From NCBI RefSeq assembly GCF_000152785.1, contig NZ_CH672414.1:463615-527614 (forward strand): a DNA stretch of 64,000 nucleotides, read 5' to 3'. The DNA comes from Yoonia vestfoldensis SKA53 (GTDB lineage: Bacteria; Pseudomonadota; Alphaproteobacteria; Rhodobacterales; Rhodobacteraceae). Below the pieces are notes generated by a model that saw nothing but the letters and a program-made list of their open reading frames with translations, did not search any database and was not told the DNA's origin. This document shows, piece after piece, positions 1 to 9,124 of this stretch (the first letter of the stretch is position 1; the number at the start of each line of letters is the position of its first letter). Position numbers and translations under genes: made by a program.

Positions 1-927
1 GGCTACCGCGAAATCGCGCTGGCGGTGTTTCCCTATCGTCGCTTGGCGCGCAAGATCGCGCGCTATGCCCCCGACCGTATCCATATTGCCGTCGAAGGCC
101 CCTTGGGCTGGGCCGCGCGGCGCTATTGCCTGCGCCATCGTCGCCCCTATTCAACGGCGTTTCACACCAATTTTCCCGCCTATCTCGCGCTGCGTGCGCC
201 CGGGGTGGTCCGCGCACCGCTGCAAAAGCTGACGCTATGGTTGCTGCGGCGGTTTCATGATCGGGCCGCACATACCTATGTCGCTACCCCGTCGATCACC
301 GCGCAATTGCGCGCTTGGGGCTTTACCGGTGTGGTCCGGCCATTGTCGCGGGGTGTCGATGCGGGGGTGTTCTATCCACCGCCTGTTCCTGCGCGCAATG
401 ATGTGCCGGTCCTGCTTTATGTCGGGCGGGTGGCTGCGGAAAAAAACCTCGACGCCTTTCTGGGCCTGACAACCGCGCAGACCGGACCCGTGCGCAAAGT
501 CGTGGTGGGCGATGGTCCGGCACTGGGCGCGTTGCAGCGTGCCTACCCCGATGTCGCATTCCTTGGCACGCTGACGGGGCAGGCGCTGGCCGATACCTAT
601 CGCGTGGCGGATGTGTTCGTGTTTCCGTCGCGCACCGATACCTTTGGCATCGTGTTGATCGAGGCGCTTGCCTGTGGTCTGCCAATCGCGGCCTTTGACG
701 TGCCGGGGCCTTGCGATATTGTCACCGACCCGTCGCTGGGGGCCTTGGATGACGATCTGGGGGCGGCCATATCCCGCGCGCTTATTGCACCCGGCACCCG
801 CGAAAGCCGCAGCGCGCATGCCTATGAGCGCTATAGCTGGCACGCCGTGGCTGCGGCATTTCTAGGGTGTCCGGGGCATGATCAGGACAGACCGCATGGT
901 TCTGTCCTGCACCCAGCCGCGGGATGA
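1..927 (+). CDS. Glycosyltransferase family 4 (5'-truncated by window edge)
   Basis: The frame is open from base 1, so the start lies outside the window; the GTG at 25 is probably internal. About 308 residues are visible. The C-terminal half is a GT-B/GT4 nucleotide-sugar domain: GRVAAEKNLDAFL opens it, and the signature FVFPSRTDTFGIVLIEAL follows, with the two glutamates that hold the donor ribose/phosphate in this fold. The N-terminal part (FHTNFPAYL region) resembles the acceptor half of the alpha-mannosyltransferase/MgtA-like group. By family it should move a sugar from a nucleotide donor to a lipid or glycan at the inner face of the membrane. The donor and acceptor cannot be read from the sequence. 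It converges with the polyamine operon across an 84-base gap. Confidence 0.85.
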   Translation, partial: GYREIALAVFPYRRLARKIARYAPDRIHIAVEGPLGWAARRYCLRHRRPYSTAFHTNFPAYLALRAPGVVRAPLQKLTLWLLRRFHDRAAHTYVATPSITAQLRAWGFTGVVRPLSRGVDAGVFYPPPVPARNDVPVLLYVGRVAAEKNLDAFLGLTTAQTGPVRKVVVGDGPALGALQRAYPDVAFLGTLTGQALADTYRVADVFVFPSRTDTFGIVLIEALACGLPIAAFDVPGPCDIVTDPSLGALDDDLGAAISRALIAPGTRESRSAHAYERYSWHAVAAAFLGCPGHDQDRPHGSVLHPAAG

Positions 928-1011
928 CGCCCCGTCCTTAGCGCTGCGCACAGCCCGCTTTTGGCGATTGACCAAAGGCGCGCCAGTTGCAGGCGTTCTG
1001 CTCGGTCATGG

Positions 1012-2253
1012 TTAGGCTTGGTCCCATGCCCGATCGCCAGCCGCATCCTGCACGCGCGTGGGCAAGCCTATCCGGTCAAGCAGCGTGAACAGCGGCTTTG
1101 GGTCCAATTCTTCCACGTTCACCATGCGGCCCAGATCATAGGTGCCATCCGCGATCAACATGGCCATGGCAACGGGCGGGACACCGGCAGTATAGGAAAT
1201 CCCCTGGCTGCCAACCTCGGTATAGGCGTCCTTGTGATCGGCGATGTTATAGACGAACACCTCGACCTCCTCGCCGTTTTTGGTGCCTTTCACCAGATCA
1301 CCGATGCAGGTCTTGCCGGTGTAATCGGGCGCAAGGCTGGACGGGTCGGGCAGCACCGCCTTGACGAGCTTTAATGGCACAACCTCCAGCCCTTCGGCGG
1401 TGGTGACGGGCTGTTCGGACAACAGGCCAAGGTTTTGCAGCACGGTGAACACGTTGATGTAATGGTCGCCAAACCCCATCCAGAACCGGATATCAGCCTG
1501 CGGGTAATTGGCCGCAAGCGAATGCACCTCGTCATGGCCGGACATATAGGCCTTTTGTTTGCCAACGACGGGCAGGTCCCATTCGCGGCCGATTTCGAAC
1601 ATCTTGTTTTCTTGCCAGGCACCTTTCTGCCAACTGTAGACCGTGCCGGTGAATTCGCGGAAATTGATCTCGGGGTCGAAATTGGTCGAAAAATAGCGGC
1701 CATGGTTGCCGGCATTGATATCCACGATGTCGATGGATGTTACGTCATCCATGAATTCATCCACGGCAAAGCGCGCAAAGGCATTGACCATGCCCGGGTC
1801 GAAACCGGCCCCCAGGATCGCGGTGACACCGGCGGCAGCGCAGGCGTCGCGGCGTTTCCATTCGTAATTGCCATACCACGGCGGGGTTTCGCAAATCTTG
1901 CGCGGGTCTTCGTGAATGGCGGTGTCGATATAGGCGGCACCGGTCTGGATACAGGCCTCTAGCACGGTCATGTTCACGAAAGGCGAGCCGACATTGATCA
2001 CGATCTGCGCGCCGGTTTTGCCGATCATCGCCGCGACAGCCGCGCTGTCCATCGCGTCAAGGTCATGGGATTCGAAAACGCCCGCCTGTTTCATCGCGCC
2101 TTTTTCATGCACAGAGGCGATGATCGCATCGCATTTGGCGCGCGTGCGGCTGGCAATGTGCAAATCGCCCAAAACATCGTTGTTCTGCGCGCATTTATGC
2201 GCCACGACCTGTGCGACGCCACCCGCGCCAATGATAAGAACATTGCGTTTCAT
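1012..2253 (-). CDS. Carboxynorspermidine dehydrogenase (saccharopine dehydrogenase family)
   Basis: 413 residues. It opens with a Rossmann dinucleotide motif (LIIGAGGVAQ, residues 6-15) and has the two-domain layout of the saccharopine dehydrogenase family; the closest subgroup is the CANSDH enzymes that reductively condense a diamine with aspartate semialdehyde, using NADPH, to give carboxy(nor)spermidine. The ATG at 2253 is preferred over a GTG at 2277 that abuts the upstream stop; AAAGGG lies ahead of it. It follows nspC directly on the same strand, so the two form the alternative spermidine/norspermidine route that avoids S-adenosylmethionine decarboxylase. Which polyamine is made (spermidine, norspermidine or a homologue) cannot be told from sequence. 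Confidence 0.9.
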   Translation of the reverse strand: MKRNVLIIGAGGVAQVVAHKCAQNNDVLGDLHIASRTRAKCDAIIASVHEKGAMKQAGVFESHDLDAMDSAAVAAMIGKTGAQIVINVGSPFVNMTVLEACIQTGAAYIDTAIHEDPRKICETPPWYGNYEWKRRDACAAAGVTAILGAGFDPGMVNAFARFAVDEFMDDVTSIDIVDINAGNHGRYFSTNFDPEINFREFTGTVYSWQKGAWQENKMFEIGREWDLPVVGKQKAYMSGHDEVHSLAANYPQADIRFWMGFGDHYINVFTVLQNLGLLSEQPVTTAEGLEVVPLKLVKAVLPDPSSLAPDYTGKTCIGDLVKGTKNGEEVEVFVYNIADHKDAYTEVGSQGISYTAGVPPVAMAMLIADGTYDLGRMVNVEELDPKPLFTLLDRIGLPTRVQDAAGDRAWDQA

Positions 2254-2277
2254 CGTATCAAAACCCTTTTTGATCAC

Positions 2278-3372
2278 TCAGGACAAGGCGGCAGCGAAAT
2301 CATCATAGTCGAAATCACGTACCAATCGTGTCGTTCCATCCAGTTCACGAATCGCGATGCTTGGCATCTTGACCCCGTTAAACCAGTTCTTCTTGACCAT
2401 CGTGTAACCAGCGGTGTCCTGAAATGACAGACGATCACCTGCCTTGAGCGGCGCATCAAACAGGAATTCACCAAAGATATCACCTGCCAGACAGGATTTT
2501 CCGCAGATCATCCATTCATGCGCGCCGGTATTCGGGGCGATCTTGGCCGGTTCGCGGTAGATCAGCAGATCAAGCAAATGCGCCTCGATCGAGCTGTCCA
2601 CGATGGCCAAATTTTTCCCGTTATGCATCGTATCCAGCACGGTGACTTCAAGGGTGGCAGCGCCGGTAATGGCCGCCTCTCCGGGTTCCAGATAGACTTG
2701 GACGCCGAATTTTTGCGAAAATTCCTTGAGCCGCAGCGCCAGATTTTCCAGCGGGTAATCTGCGCCGGTGAAATGAATGCCGCCGCCCAGACTGATCCAC
2801 GCCATCTTGTGAATGATCGCGCCAAAGCGGTCTTCGATCAGGGTCAGCATTTCATCGAAACGGGCAAAGCTGTCGTTTTCGCAATTGTTATGAAACATCA
2901 ACCCGCTGATCTGATCAGCGACCGCAGCTATTTTCGCGGGGTCATGTTCGCCCAGCCGGCTAAACGGGCGGGCGGGATCGGCCAGATCAAATTCAGACGT
3001 CGATACCCCCGGATTGACCCGCAGGCCGCGCACATGCCCTTGCGACGCATCGTTGAATTTCGCCAATTGCCCGATCGAGTTGAAAATGATCTTGTCGGAA
3101 TATGCCAAAACCTGTGCAATTTCGTGATCGGCATAGGCGACCGAATAGGCATGGGTTTCACCGGGAAATTTTTCACGCCCCAAGCGGACTTCGTACAGCG
3201 ACGACGACGTCGATCCATCCATATGCTCTGCCATGAAGTCGAACACCGACCATGTCGCAAAACATTTGAGCGCGAGCAGACATTTCACCCCCGACGCCTC
3301 GCGCAGCCAAGAGATTTTTTCGAGGTTGCGAAGAAGACAAGACTTGTCGATCAGGTAATACGGTGTCTGCAC
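2278..3372 (-). CDS. nspC: Carboxynorspermidine decarboxylase NspC
   Basis: 364 residues, fold III (alanine-racemase-like) PLP decarboxylase. The probable Schiff-base lysine is K36 in LALKCF, followed by the typical ATWSVFDFM. The glycine-rich LGGGIHFTG and EPGEA, which hold PLP phosphate and ring in this family, are present. It removes the carboxyl group from carboxy(nor)spermidine, the last step of the pathway begun by the downstream dehydrogenase. The start is a GTG at 3372: no ATG occurs between it and the upstream in-frame stop, and AAAGG sits about ten bases upstream. The first residues (QTPYYLIDK) match the usual family N-terminus. Confidence 0.93.
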   Translation of the reverse strand: MQTPYYLIDKSCLLRNLEKISWLREASGVKCLLALKCFATWSVFDFMAEHMDGSTSSSLYEVRLGREKFPGETHAYSVAYADHEIAQVLAYSDKIIFNSIGQLAKFNDASQGHVRGLRVNPGVSTSEFDLADPARPFSRLGEHDPAKIAAVADQISGLMFHNNCENDSFARFDEMLTLIEDRFGAIIHKMAWISLGGGIHFTGADYPLENLALRLKEFSQKFGVQVYLEPGEAAITGAATLEVTVLDTMHNGKNLAIVDSSIEAHLLDLLIYREPAKIAPNTGAHEWMICGKSCLAGDIFGEFLFDAPLKAGDRLSFQDTAGYTMVKKNWFNGVKMPSIAIRELDGTTRLVRDFDYDDFAAALS

Positions 3373-3865
3373 GCCAAGACCTTTCGTGTGATTTGCGTGG
3401 GCGACTTACACCAGAATCCCATGGAAGACGAGGCTTAACAGACCCCGATCCGCCCCAAAAAACACGCGCAACCTGTCGACACGTCAGACCAGCCAAACGG
3501 TCAGGCCGCGGGCACCATCCTCAGCAGGATGTCCGCAACAACGCAATCCGGCGCACCAGTTTCAAAGCGGTGTTTCGCTTTGCCATCCAGCATCAAGATC
3601 GCGCTGCCTTAGGGTGTGTTGGTGTAAATATTTTCAACTTATCGTGAGCAGCCCCTATTTTCACCAGCGGAGGCTTTTTGTATCTATGCGCTGATCAAAT
3701 AGCCTGTTAGTCCAGATTGCAGCGCCGGTCAGATGCCGGATTGTGCAAGAAAGCGATAAGAAAAAATGGCATATTGCTGGTGTAAGTCCCGGTCTTTACG
3801 TGTCTCATTGGTGCAATGCGAAGTGGCCGCGTTTTTCTTTCTGAATCCCATAAGGAACTGAAGAT
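3373..3865. other. Intergenic stretch, no recognised gene
   Basis: About 490 bases between the polyamine operon start and a small possible ORF. Its second half is distinctly more A+T-rich than the flanks. It must hold the minus-strand promoter of nspC. A short dyad (AAAGCG, six-base loop, CGCTTT, 3564-3581) is the only hairpin I see. The open frame across 3363-3647 has no recognisable family features and I do not call it. Confidence 0.5.
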
Positions 3866-3967
3866 ATGAGGAAAAAACGCATCGTTGGTCGCGGGCCGTG
3901 CATGTCAAATGATCCGCTGCGTCGCGTTATCGTACTGCGCGCGGCATCACCCCGCAAAGCATGCTGA
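3866..3967 (+). CDS. Possible small protein (33 aa), unrecognised
   Basis: ATG at 3866 has a good Shine-Dalgarno (AAGGA at 3852-3856, nine bases of spacing) and runs 33 codons to TGA at 3965-3967. The product is strongly basic (it begins MRKKRIVGRGPC and ends with SPRKAC), with two cysteines, no membrane segment and no family I know. It lies 77 bases ahead of the efflux membrane-fusion gene on the same strand, so it could be a leader ORF, a small regulator or chance. Support is only the ribosome site and position. Confidence 0.3.
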   Translation: MRKKRIVGRGPCMSNDPLRRVIVLRAASPRKAC

Positions 3968-4044
3968 TCCTCTGACGGTTTTGTAGCCTGATCTTAATCA
4001 TTTTGTTTTTTACTGGCCTTTCGAAGCCGCGACCGGAGCATCCG

Positions 4045-5094
4045 ATGTTTAGATTCCTTGCCATCCTTTTCACGACGGCCGGTTTGTCCGGCACGCTTGC
4101 GCTGCCGCTTTTTGCGCAAGACCTGCTGCGGCCTGTCAAGCTGATGACGGTGGCGGATCAGGATCATCGGATGACACGGACATTTTTTGGTCAGGTCAAC
4201 GGGCGTCAAACTGTTGATCTGGCCTTTCAGGTGGGGGGGCAAATTCAGGACCTGCCAGTCATCGAAGGGCAGTTTTTGCCTGCGGGCGACATGATTGCCC
4301 AGCTCGACATGGAACCGTTCGCGTTGCAACTCGAACAAGCGCAGCTGCAAAAAAACGAAGCCGACCGCACTGTGGACCGGCTCCGGCGCCTGGCGGGCAG
4401 CGCTGCCAGCCAGGTTTCACTCGAACAGGCCGAAACGCAGGCACAACTTGCTGCCCTGGCTTTGCGCGATGCTGCCAACCGCCATCGACATGCCACGTTG
4501 CAGGCCCCTTTTGATGCCCTGGTGGCAAGCCGCAAGATCGCCAATTTCAGCACGATCACGGCGGGCACGCCTGTCGTGCGGCTGCATGACATGTCTGAAT
4601 TATGGATCGAGATCAACGTCCCCGAAGTGTTGTTCCAGCGCTTTGATTCCGAGGATGACGTGCGTTTCCATGCCACGTTTCCGAGCCATGCCACCCGCTA
4701 TCCGCTTGTCGTTCGGGAATTCACGGCCGAAGCCTCGGCCGTGGGGCAAACCTTTCAGGTGACGCTTGCGCTGCAATCGACGGATGGGCTGCATATTTTG
4801 CCCGGCTCGTCGGCAACCGTCACCGCCGAGGCCACAGGCGGTCTGCAAGGTGCTGTTTTGCCAGCGTCGGCCGTGGGCATTGATCCGGATGGATCGACTT
4901 ATGTGCTGTCGTTTCAGCCAGAGCCCGATGGAAACGGCACGCTGCACCGCCAATCTGTCATTGTGCAGCCTGCCGATGACGGCAGTTTTGTCGCAATCAA
5001 TGGCCTCGAAGCCGGGGTCGAAATCGTTGCCGCCGGCCTGCCGGTTCTGGAAAACGGCCAAAGAGTCCGGCGGTTTTCCGGGTTTGGCAACTAA
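4045..5094 (+). CDS. RND efflux periplasmic adaptor (membrane fusion protein)
   Basis: 349 residues. A signal peptide covers about residues 1-24 (hydrophobic FLAILFTTAGLSGTLALP, then FAQD). Next comes a beta-barrel/lipoyl part (FFGQVNGRQTVDLAFQVGG, and QAPFDALVASR), split by a coiled-coil hairpin rich in Q, E, L and A around residues 95-140, the HlyD/AcrA layout. It would bridge the inner-membrane pump to an outer-membrane channel. The ATG at 4045 has GGAG six bases upstream; an earlier TTG at 4003 has no ribosome site and spoils the signal peptide. The pump gene follows 11 bases later. No outer-membrane factor or regulator lies nearby. Confidence 0.92.
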   Translation: MFRFLAILFTTAGLSGTLALPLFAQDLLRPVKLMTVADQDHRMTRTFFGQVNGRQTVDLAFQVGGQIQDLPVIEGQFLPAGDMIAQLDMEPFALQLEQAQLQKNEADRTVDRLRRLAGSAASQVSLEQAETQAQLAALALRDAANRHRHATLQAPFDALVASRKIANFSTITAGTPVVRLHDMSELWIEINVPEVLFQRFDSEDDVRFHATFPSHATRYPLVVREFTAEASAVGQTFQVTLALQSTDGLHILPGSSATVTAEATGGLQGAVLPASAVGIDPDGSTYVLSFQPEPDGNGTLHRQSVIVQPADDGSFVAINGLEAGVEIVAAGLPVLENGQRVRRFSGFGN

Positions 5095-5105
5095 GGAGCG
5101 TGACC

Positions 5106-8100
5106 ATGAACATTGCACGCGCTGCCATCGACAGGGCTTTGCTGACGTGGATATTGATTATCGGCTGTCTGCTCGGCGGGCTGTGGGGGTTCAACAGCCT
5201 TGGGCGGTTGGAGGATCCTGCATTCACGATCAAGACAGCGGTGATTGTCACGCAATACCCAGGGGCCTCGGCCGAACAGGTGGCGGTCGAGGTGTCGGAA
5301 CCGCTGGAAACCGCAATCCAAAGAATGGCAGAGGTTGCGCGGATCAGCTCGGTCAATCAGCCTGGCCAGTCGCTGATCGAGGTTGAAATCCATGCGACTT
5401 ACGACAGCGACACGCTGCCTGCCATCTGGGTCAAGCTGCGCAATCGGATTAGTGATGCAGCCCGTGGCCTGCCGCAAGGCGTGACCGCACCGGTGGTCAA
5501 CGACAGTTTCGGCGACGTGTTCGGCATCTATTACGCGGTGGTGGCCGAAGGGTTGAGCAATGCCGAAAAGCACCAGCTGGCAAGCTTCTTGCGCCGTGAA
5601 CTGCTGGTGGTTGACGGTGTCGCGGATGTCGAGGTCAGGGGTCTGCCGCGCGAGGTGATCTATGTCGAACCCGACATGGTAAGAGCCGTAAACATGGGCG
5701 TGGCCCCGCAGGCGATTGCAGGGGCGATCGCGAATGCAAATTCTGTCGTGGACGCCGGCGCCCAAGACATTGGCAGCGCGCGCACCTTGATTCAGGCCCC
5801 CGAAGGCTCTGACAGTGTATCGGCGATTGCCGGCCTGTCGCTTGGGGTCGAAGGGCAGGTCCTGAGCCTGTTTGACATGGCGCATGTCTATCGCGGCGTC
5901 GAGGAACATCCCGCGATTATTGTGCACCACAATGGCGAGGACGCTTTCACGCTTGGGATTGCAGGCGCGTCATCTGAAAACATTGTGGATGTTGGATCAC
6001 GGGTCGATCAGCGGCTGGCAGAGCTGGAATTGGACATGCCTTATGGGGTGACATTGCACCCGATCTACCAGCAGCATCTGGTTGTTCAGACGGCCTCGAA
6101 CGACTTTCTGATCAATCTGTTCTTGTCAGTGCTGATTGTTGTGCTGGTGCTTGCCCTGTTCATGGGCTGTCGTGCCGCCGTGGTCGTCGGCACGACCCTG
6201 TTTCTGACTGTCGTTGGTACGCTGTTTTTCATGGCGATCTTTGCCATCGAGATGGAGCGGATTTCGCTGGGCGCATTGATCATTGCGATGGGCATGCTGG
6301 TGGACAATGCCATTGTCGTGGCCGAGGGGATGCAGATAGCGATGCAGCGCGGCAAGTCTTCGCGTGATGCGGCCGAGGATGTGGCCCGCAAGACCCAGAT
6401 ACCCTTGCTGGGCGCGACCGTTATCGGGATCATGGCCTTTGCCGGTATCGGGCTCAGCCCGGACGCCACAGGCGAGTTCCTGTTTTCGCTGTTCGCGGTG
6501 ATCGGCATATCGTTGCTGCTGTCGTGGATACTTGCAATCACAGCGACCCCGCTGCTTGGGCATTATCTGTTCAGGCAGGGGGCGGCGGGCGGTGCAGATG
6601 CCTATGATGGACGGCTGTTCCGGCTGTACGGATCGGTTTTGCATGCTGCGATCCGGGCGCGTTGGCTGGTGGTGGTGGCGCTGCTTGTGGTGACGGTGGC
6701 GTGCTATGCAGGCTTCGGCCAAGTCAAGCAGCAGTTCTTTCCAGACTCCAACACCCCGCTGTTTTTCGCGCATTACAAGCTGTCGCAAGGCACGTCCATC
6801 CACACGACATCGGCGCATCTGGACCATTTGCAGCAATGGCTGTCCAAGCGTGATGAAGTCGTGTCGGTCACGGCTTTTGCGGGCGACGGCGCGGCGCGGT
6901 TCATGCTGACCTATGCCGCCGAACGGGCCAATGCGAGCTATGGGCATCTGATCATCCGCACCCGCACGCTGGATGATATTCCGGCGCTGAAGGCCGATCT
7001 GGATGCGTTTGCCCGCGAGACCCTGCCACAAGGAGAATTCCGCACCAAGCGGCTGGCCTTTGGTCCGGGCGGCGGCGATCCCATTCAACTGCGCCTGTCG
7101 GGCAGCGACCCTGCGGTGCTGCGCCAGTTGGCCGAGACGGCACGTGCCGTCATGCAGGACGCGTCGCCAAACTTGCGCGATCTGCGCAGTGACTGGCGCG
7201 AGCAGGAACTTGTGCTCGCCCCGATCTATGCCAGTGACCGTGCGCAGGCCGCAGGCATCGACCGCGATGACATCGCGCAATCCCTGTTGTTTGCGACCGA
7301 GGGGACAGTCGGTGGCGTCTATCGCGAGGATGAGCGACTTATCCCCATTGTGGTGCGTCAGGCGCCGTCCGCCGGGTTGGCCTTGATGGATCAGGTCGTG
7401 TATTCCTCGAGTGCCAATGCATTCATCCCGATCGAGCAAGCCATAGATGGCCTGCAATTCGAGGTGCAGAATACCTTGCTGCACCGGCGCGACCGTGTCC
7501 TGACGCTGACCTTGTCAGCAGATGTCGCCCCCGGCCTGACCACCGCCACCGTGCAACAAGAGATCCGCGCCGCCGTCGCAGCAATGCCTGTACCCAACGG
7601 CTATAGCGTCGCATGGGGCGGAGAGCTGGAAAGTTCGATGGACGCAATGACAAGCCTTGGCCAACAGCTGCCAGTCAGCGTGATCGTGATGGTGCTGATT
7701 TCGATCGTGCTGTTTTCGGCGCTGCGTCAGCCGCTGATCATATGGCTGCTGGTCCCGATGTCGGTGAACGGTGTGGTCATCGGGCTTTTGGCAACGGGTA
7801 TTCCGTTTAGCTTTACAGCGCTGCTGGGCCTTTTGAGCCTTTCGGGTATGCTGATCAAGAACGGCATTGTGCTGGTCGAGGAAATCGATCTGGTGCGCGC
7901 AGAAGGCATAGCGCTGCGCGAAGCGATTGTCATCGCCTGCGTGTCGCGCCTGCGCCCTGTGGTCTTGGCTGCGGCCACAACAATTCTGGGCATGGCGCCG
8001 CTTTTGGGGGGATGCTTTCTTCGTGTCGATGTCCATCACGATCATGGGCGGGCTTGCCTTTGCCTCGGTGCTGACCTTGATTGCCGTGCCGGTGCTTTAC

Positions 8101-8168
8101 GATCTGTTCTTTTCGCGCGACGAGGTCGGCACGCCTGCTGGTGCAGGCGCGCGCTGATCAAGGCGTGA
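5106..8168 (+). CDS. RND efflux pump (AcrB/MexF-like), frameshifted near the 3' end
   Basis: As read, 1020 residues from ATG 5106 (AAGGAG at 5093-5098). It is an inner-membrane proton-driven transporter of the HAE-RND type: the first transmembrane helix lies near residue 12, a large periplasmic domain follows, then the TM2-6 block (NDFLINLFLSVLIVV onward, with ALIIAMGMLVDNAIV), a second periplasmic domain, and the TM8-11 block. The sequence matches the family up to TILGMAPLLG near residue 967, then turns into arginine- and cysteine-rich residues. The +1 frame downstream encodes the expected end (DAFFVSMSITIMGGLAF...VLYDLFFSRD) with a stop at 8155-8157. One extra G in the G6 run at 8006-8011 explains it. 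Either TM12 is lost or the base is a sequence error. Confidence 0.9.
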   Translation: MNIARAAIDRALLTWILIIGCLLGGLWGFNSLGRLEDPAFTIKTAVIVTQYPGASAEQVAVEVSEPLETAIQRMAEVARISSVNQPGQSLIEVEIHATYDSDTLPAIWVKLRNRISDAARGLPQGVTAPVVNDSFGDVFGIYYAVVAEGLSNAEKHQLASFLRRELLVVDGVADVEVRGLPREVIYVEPDMVRAVNMGVAPQAIAGAIANANSVVDAGAQDIGSARTLIQAPEGSDSVSAIAGLSLGVEGQVLSLFDMAHVYRGVEEHPAIIVHHNGEDAFTLGIAGASSENIVDVGSRVDQRLAELELDMPYGVTLHPIYQQHLVVQTASNDFLINLFLSVLIVVLVLALFMGCRAAVVVGTTLFLTVVGTLFFMAIFAIEMERISLGALIIAMGMLVDNAIVVAEGMQIAMQRGKSSRDAAEDVARKTQIPLLGATVIGIMAFAGIGLSPDATGEFLFSLFAVIGISLLLSWILAITATPLLGHYLFRQGAAGGADAYDGRLFRLYGSVLHAAIRARWLVVVALLVVTVACYAGFGQVKQQFFPDSNTPLFFAHYKLSQGTSIHTTSAHLDHLQQWLSKRDEVVSVTAFAGDGAARFMLTYAAERANASYGHLIIRTRTLDDIPALKADLDAFARETLPQGEFRTKRLAFGPGGGDPIQLRLSGSDPAVLRQLAETARAVMQDASPNLRDLRSDWREQELVLAPIYASDRAQAAGIDRDDIAQSLLFATEGTVGGVYREDERLIPIVVRQAPSAGLALMDQVVYSSSANAFIPIEQAIDGLQFEVQNTLLHRRDRVLTLTLSADVAPGLTTATVQQEIRAAVAAMPVPNGYSVAWGGELESSMDAMTSLGQQLPVSVIVMVLISIVLFSALRQPLIIWLLVPMSVNGVVIGLLATGIPFSFTALLGLLSLSGMLIKNGIVLVEEIDLVRAEGIALREAIVIACVSRLRPVVLAAATTILGMAPLLGGCFLRVDVHHDHGRACLCLGADLDCRAGALRSVLFARRGRHACWCRRALIKA
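8006..8011 (+). other. G6 homopolymer at the frameshift in the RND pump gene
   Basis: Six consecutive G bases where the family reading frame needs five (codons TTG GGG GAT). Removing one G restores a continuous pump ending at 8157. This is the point where the pump gene leaves its conserved frame. Confidence 0.9.
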
Positions 8169-8212
8169 GCGTATACCGGATTTGCACAAGACCAGATCGG
8201 CGCGATGTGGCT

Positions 8213-8246
8213 GGTGTCGGAAAGACTTGGTGTCGGTAAAGACTGG
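8213..8246 (+). repeat. Imperfect tandem repeat, 16-18 base unit, two copies
   Basis: GGTGTCGGAAAGACTT is followed at once by GGTGTCGGTAAAGACTGG. It lies in the 244-base gap between the frameshifted pump gene and the convergent isomerase gene. That gap has no gene I can support. Confidence 0.6.
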
Positions 8247-8401
8247 CCTGTCAGGGTGGCTGTTGTGTTTCAATGCCGGTCCGCCCTGATGACGCAAACC
8301 AAAAGATCATTGGCCATGCGGTTGCCGTGTGGCCGGTTGCTCTGCCTTGATGATCGTCAGCCGGTCGGGCTGGGCGCGCCGCCCCAATCAGGGCATGGCT
8401 G

Positions 8402-9124
8402 TCATACTGACCCATGCCCGTATGGTGGTGGCATTCCACAAAGCGATGCCATGTGCCAGCCAAGGCATTGGTTGGAACTCAGCACCGGCAGGCCCAATTC
8501 CACCGAAAGGGGGGCGAGGATATCGCGTGTTCGCAGATTGGTGCAGGACAGAAATATGCCATCAAGCTCTGCCTGCCGCGCAAGCGCGCGCGCGGCATTG
8601 GCAATAGAGGCGGGCGCGATGCGCGCGACCTTGGCTTCGACTTCTTCACCAAACGACAAGGTGGCGGGTACGGTGATGCCCGCGGATTCGAATGCCGCGC
8701 GGATCGGCGTGGCAACCGATGCGATATATGGAGAGACAATGCCGATCCTGGTCAGCCCCAAAACACGGCACTTTGCCAGCGCCGCAGTCAGCGGGTCCGT
8801 CACGGCACGGGTCTGCGCGGCCCCCATCACAAGATCCCGCACACGCCCTGCGCCGATCAGGGTCGTCCCGGATGTGCAGGCATAACCGACAACATCCAGC
8901 CCGGGGGGCAACGGCCCGGCCGCGGTGGGCAACGCGGTTTCCATCTGGGCGATGCTATCGGGCGTCAGCTCTGCGCCCGAAGGGATACGGCTGATATGCA
9001 GCTTGACGCTGTCTGGTGCGAACAGATGGCGGAAATCCTGTTCGATCGTTTCATCGACCTGCAGCACGATCAGCCCAAGGCGCGGCAGGCTGTCGTCTTG
9101 CAGGTCATAAGGAAAGGCGGTCAT
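8402..9124 (-). CDS. EutA-like Asp/Glu racemase or maleate isomerase family protein
   Basis: 240 residues. The two catalytic cysteines expected in the Asp/Glu racemase / maleate cis-trans isomerase / arylmalonate decarboxylase superfamily are visible: C83 in GYACTSGT and C194 in LSCTNLRT. The opening LGLIVLQVDETIEQDF and the SCTS-type loop look closest to EutA of ectoine-utilisation clusters. By family it racemises or isomerises a carboxylate through a cysteine pair in the cytoplasm. It is the last gene of a three-gene minus-strand operon; its ATG overlaps the stop of the M24 gene (ATGA at 9121-9124), implying translational coupling. Substrate unknown. Confidence 0.82.
   Translation of the reverse strand: MTAFPYDLQDDSLPRLGLIVLQVDETIEQDFRHLFAPDSVKLHISRIPSGAELTPDSIAQMETALPTAAGPLPPGLDVVGYACTSGTTLIGAGRVRDLVMGAAQTRAVTDPLTAALAKCRVLGLTRIGIVSPYIASVATPIRAAFESAGITVPATLSFGEEVEAKVARIAPASIANAARALARQAELDGIFLSCTNLRTRDILAPLSVELGLPVLSSNQCLGWHMASLCGMPPPYGHGSV

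Noticed and set aside
3363..3647. Possible 94-residue gene upstream of the polyamine operon
   Set aside because: No family features and it runs across the divergent promoter region.
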